NCBI RefSeq assembly: GCF_000310205.1
Contig: NZ_AMXE01000010.1
Coordinates: forward strand, 1-64,000
Direction of reading: 5' to 3'
Length of the DNA stretch: 64,000 bases
Origin: Thauera linaloolentis 47Lol = DSM 12138
Lineage (GTDB): Bacteria > Pseudomonadota > Gammaproteobacteria > Burkholderiales > Rhodocyclaceae
Shown: one piece after another, positions 61,449-64,000 of the stretch
How the letters are laid out: the number at the start of each line of letters is the position of its first letter
How positions within the stretch are numbered: the first letter of the stretch is position 1
Made by a program: the position numbers and the translations under genes
The notes under the pieces: model-generated
What the model was told of the DNA's origin: nothing
What the model saw: only the letters and a program-made list of their open reading frames with translations
Database searches by the model: none

Positions 61449-63113
61449 ATGGCGCCATCACAGATGCTCCTCCCGAACGAGCTCGAAGTTCTCGTCGTCG
61501 AAAGCCAACCCACCATGCGTGCGCAATTGCGTACCATGCTGGCCTCCGTCGGCATCGAAACGGCCCAGTACGCGGTATCCGCCACCGCGGCCATCAAGCG
61601 GCTGCGTGAACACCGCTACGACCTGATCCTGTGCGAATACAATCTCGGCGAAGGCCAGGACGGCCAGCACCTGCTGGAAGACCTCCACGCGCACGGCATC
61701 ATTCCGCTCGACACCGTGTTCGTGATGATCACCGCCGAGCGCAACTACGAGCGTGTCACCAGCGCCTGCGAACTCTCGCCGAACGACTACATCCTCAAGC
61801 CGCTCAATGCCGAGACCCTGCGCGTGCGCCTGCTGCGGGCATTCCAGAAACGCGACATCTTCCTGCCGGCATGGCAGTTGATGCGCCTTGGCGACCCGAT
61901 CGGCGCAATCGAGTACTGCCGCATCGCGCGCGACGAGAACCCCCAGCACCTGACCGACCTGATGCGGCTGCAGGCTCAGCTCCACGCCGGCATCGGCCAG
62001 CTCGACGAGGCCGAGACGCTCCATCGCGAAATCCTGGGGTCGCGCAGCATTCCATGGGCCGAACTGGGCCTGGCGCGAATCCTCGTCCTGAAAAAGCGCT
62101 ATGTCGAAGCGGAGGGCATTCTCGTCGACCTGCTCGTCCGCCACGACCGCTTCATCGCCGCCTACGAGCTTCTCGCCCGTGTCTACGAGGAAACGGGCCG
62201 GCCAGACGAAGCCTGCGCCACCCTCAACACCGCGGCGGAAAAATCCCCGCACCGCATGGCCCGCTTGCGGCGCCTCGGCACGCTGTCGCTGACGATCGGC
62301 AACCCGGCCGGCGCGGAAGCGGCGCTGACGGAAGTCGTGCGCAAGGGTAAATACTCCGAATTCCGCGACCCTGAAGACCACGTCCGCCTCGTGCAGGCGC
62401 AGCTCGCCCTGGACAAGGTCGAGGACGCCCAGGACACGATCACCGACCTCGACCGCAGCATGGGGCGGCAGCCCAAGGGTGAAGTGTGCAAGGCCGTATG
62501 CGCCGCGCTGGTGCACGCGCACAACGATGACCGCACGCGCGCGCAGAAGGCGCTGAACGCCGCCGTGCAGGCCGGCGGTGCGGTACGCGAGCTGTCGGTG
62601 GAACTGCGTCAGGACCTGATCAAGGCCTGCTTCGACCAGGAAATGCAGGAACAAGCGAGCAATCTCGTCACCGACCTGCTGCGCAGCGCGGCCGACGAAC
62701 GCACCATCGAAACCACGCGCGCCGTGCTCGGCGAACGCGGATTGGGGCAGTTGTCCCAGGAAATCGAGGCACGCGTCCAGGCCGAGGTCAAATCGCTTGT
62801 CACCACCGGCGCGGAAAAAGCCCGCTCCGGCGACTTCGACGGCGCCGTGGCCGAGATGATGAGCGCGGCGCGCAAGCTGCCGGGCAATCCCCACGTCCTG
62901 TTCAATGCCGCACTCGCCCTTCTCCGCCACATCGAGAACCGGGGCTGGAACGACGCTTTCGCCACCCAGGCGCACGGGCTGATCCAGCGCGCCCAGCGCC
63001 TGTCCCCCACCAGCCCGCGCCTTGCCGCAATCACGGAGTTCATGCACACCTTGATCAAGCGCTATGGCATCCGGCCGGAGAAACTCATAACGCGGATCGT
63101 GCGCTCATCCTGA
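61449..63113 (+). CDS. Receiver-TPR protein with degenerate receiver
   Basis: A 554-residue protein with an N-terminal receiver-like domain (about 10-130), then TPR-like helical repeats (about 140-520). In the receiver Lys117 and Thr95 are kept, but the acidic pocket is ESQ (Glu18, Ser19) and the phospho-acceptor position is Glu63 in LCEYNLGEG where related proteins have Asp. It is therefore probably not phosphorylated, or constitutively active-like. No DNA-binding domain; it may act by protein-protein contacts. GTG 61443 and ATG 61464 are alternative starts. Confidence 0.85.
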   Translation: MAPSQMLLPNELEVLVVESQPTMRAQLRTMLASVGIETAQYAVSATAAIKRLREHRYDLILCEYNLGEGQDGQHLLEDLHAHGIIPLDTVFVMITAERNYERVTSACELSPNDYILKPLNAETLRVRLLRAFQKRDIFLPAWQLMRLGDPIGAIEYCRIARDENPQHLTDLMRLQAQLHAGIGQLDEAETLHREILGSRSIPWAELGLARILVLKKRYVEAEGILVDLLVRHDRFIAAYELLARVYEETGRPDEACATLNTAAEKSPHRMARLRRLGTLSLTIGNPAGAEAALTEVVRKGKYSEFRDPEDHVRLVQAQLALDKVEDAQDTITDLDRSMGRQPKGEVCKAVCAALVHAHNDDRTRAQKALNAAVQAGGAVRELSVELRQDLIKACFDQEMQEQASNLVTDLLRSAADERTIETTRAVLGERGLGQLSQEIEARVQAEVKSLVTTGAEKARSGDFDGAVAEMMSAARKLPGNPHVLFNAALALLRHIENRGWNDAFATQAHGLIQRAQRLSPTSPRLAAITEFMHTLIKRYGIRPEKLITRIVRSS

Positions 63114-63138
63114 GGCCACTGCGGCCACCGATCGAAAC

Positions 63139-63498
63139 ATGGTCCGCCCCCTCCTGCTCCGCCTGGCGACACTCGCCTTCCTCGCATTCACGGGCTGTGC
63201 ACCCGCCGCCCCGGAATCGGCTTGGCATGCCGGGCTGCCGCCCGAAGCGCTCGAAACGATCGCCCTCATCCAGAACGGCGGCCCCTTTCCCTATCGCAAG
63301 GACGGCAGCGTGTTCCAGAACCGTGAAAGGCTGCTGCCGCACAAAGCCCGCGGCTACTACCGCGAATACACGGTGCCCACGCCCGGCGCACGCGACCGGG
63401 GGGCGCGCAGGATCGTGACCGGCGGCGACCCGCCCGAACACTTCTACTACACCCCGGACCACTACCGGAGCTTCCGCCAGGTGGAGCCACGCCCATGA
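63139..63498 (+). CDS. Secreted RNase Sa/barnase-type guanyl ribonuclease
   Basis: A 119-residue exported ribonuclease. The signal segment ends FTGC at Cys20, a possible lipobox. The mature part closely follows RNase Sa: LPPEALETI, GPFPYRKDGSVFQNRE, YYREYTV, TPGARDRGARRI, and PDHYRSF. By that alignment the catalytic residues are Glu76, Arg87, Arg91 and His108. The two disulfide cysteines of RNase Sa are absent. It overlaps the barstar gene by four bases, a classical toxin-inhibitor pair. Confidence 0.88.
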   Translation: MVRPLLLRLATLAFLAFTGCAPAAPESAWHAGLPPEALETIALIQNGGPFPYRKDGSVFQNRERLLPHKARGYYREYTVPTPGARDRGARRIVTGGDPPEHFYYTPDHYRSFRQVEPRP

Positions 63499-63869
63499 CC
63501 TCCCACCGCCCCCACGCCATGCGCGAAGTGCGCATCGACCTGGCCGGCTGCACCGACAAGGCCGGGGTGCTGGAACGCTTCGCCACCGCGCTGCGTTTCC
63601 CCGATTGGTTCGGGCACAATTGGGACGCCCTCGCCGACGCGCTGTGCGATCTCTCTTGGCTGCCGACGCCGGCCTGCCGTATCGTGCTCTCCCGGCCATC
63701 CGCCCTGCGGGCGGCCGATCCGGAGGTCTTCGCCACCCTGCTCGAGATCCTCGATGACAGTGCCGGCTACTGGGCCGGCGTCGGGGTCGGCTTCAGTTGC
63801 GAAATCGAAGAAAACGGACGCAGCGGCAGCGACGCCACGCCTCCGGCATCGCCCTTCTCCGGGCGATGA
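63495..63869 (+). CDS. Barstar-family ribonuclease inhibitor
   Basis: A 124-residue barstar-like protein that would neutralise the upstream RNase in the cytoplasm before export. The segment PDWFGHNWDALADAL matches barstar's YYGENLDALWDCL region; Asp48 aligns with barstar Asp39, the key enzyme-binding residue, and Asp44 with Asp35. A low-complexity Ser/Pro tail follows. Translationally coupled to the RNase gene. Confidence 0.88.
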   Translation: MTSHRPHAMREVRIDLAGCTDKAGVLERFATALRFPDWFGHNWDALADALCDLSWLPTPACRIVLSRPSALRAADPEVFATLLEILDDSAGYWAGVGVGFSCEIEENGRSGSDATPPASPFSGR

Positions 63870-64000
63870 ATCCTGCAGGGCAGCCCGGACGGGGGTTGCC
63901 CTGCACCGCTTCATGTCCGCAGCGTTCCATGACGGGTGAACCATCTCTCGTGCATGAACCCGGACGATGGATCGAAGCCTCCCCAAGCCCTTGAATCTCT
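63870..64000. other. Right edge, no supported gene
   Basis: The last 131 bases contain short frames only. A 21-codon ATG frame (63930-63994) lacks a ribosome site and known motif. Nothing is claimed. Confidence 0.5.

Overview
The window reads as one continuous stretch of a GC-rich betaproteobacterial chromosome, most likely Rhodocyclales (Thauera/Azoarcus-like). This is inferred from protein character, conserved gene orders (folB/plsY/tsaD/rpsU-dnaG-rpoD, leuS-lptE-holA-proA, pilB-pilC-pilD, ffh/cytochrome-assembly) and a circularly permuted tmRNA gene with the tag ANDERFAVAA, a gene form known from some betaproteobacteria. No similarity search was run. I see no insertion sequence, prophage, CRISPR array or integron; most of the window is housekeeping core.

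Layout. 1-448 is non-coding and holds a leftward promoter and an 8-bp tandem repeat. 0.4-6 kb: thyA-folA, a PLP amino-acid decarboxylase, dcd and an Mrp/ApbC Fe-S carrier. 6.3-11 kb: an OmpA-type lipoprotein, metG and a SulP transporter. 11-17.4 kb: an envelope-modification locus (GtrA, GT2 glycosyltransferase, ArnT-like transferase, ColR-like regulator, methyltransferase, InaA-like kinase, ColS-like sensor kinase). 17.4-28.9 kb: dnaE, qor, pldA, maeB, an orphan ParA, and a LysR/VOC/GST group. 28.9-39.6 kb: uvrD, a small conserved protein, then leuS-lptE-holA-proA-chalcone isomerase-like-ogt-xerD. 39.6-49.3 kb: ybaK, an H-NS-type gene, folB, plsY, tsaD, the macromolecular synthesis operon (rpsU, dnaG, rpoD) with tRNA-Ile2, the permuted ssrA, and a nitronate-monooxygenase-like flavoprotein. 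49.3-58.3 kb: gloA, a zinc-peptidase-like protein, a CinA N-domain protein, an EI24 membrane protein and ffh on the minus strand, then a CcsA-like protein and the type IV pilus genes pilB-pilC-pilD. 58.5-64 kb: an FmdB zinc ribbon, DUF502, aspS, a receiver-TPR protein, and a secreted RNase Sa-like enzyme with its barstar.

Most noteworthy. (1) The two halves of the ColRS-like locus each carry three tandem 11-bp repeats of the form CACNTTT, placed exactly 25 bp upstream of a -10-like hexamer, which suggests one autoregulated envelope-remodelling regulon. (2) ssrA is circularly permuted: the T-arm/acceptor part precedes the tag part, the CCA end is not encoded, and an 11-bp precursor stem joins the pieces. 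(3) The receiver-TPR protein has Glu in place of the phosphorylatable Asp and a degraded acidic pocket. (4) The outer-membrane phospholipase has Asp where the classical enzyme has Asn in its catalytic triad. (5) The RNase Sa-like toxin carries a possible lipobox and overlaps its inhibitor gene.
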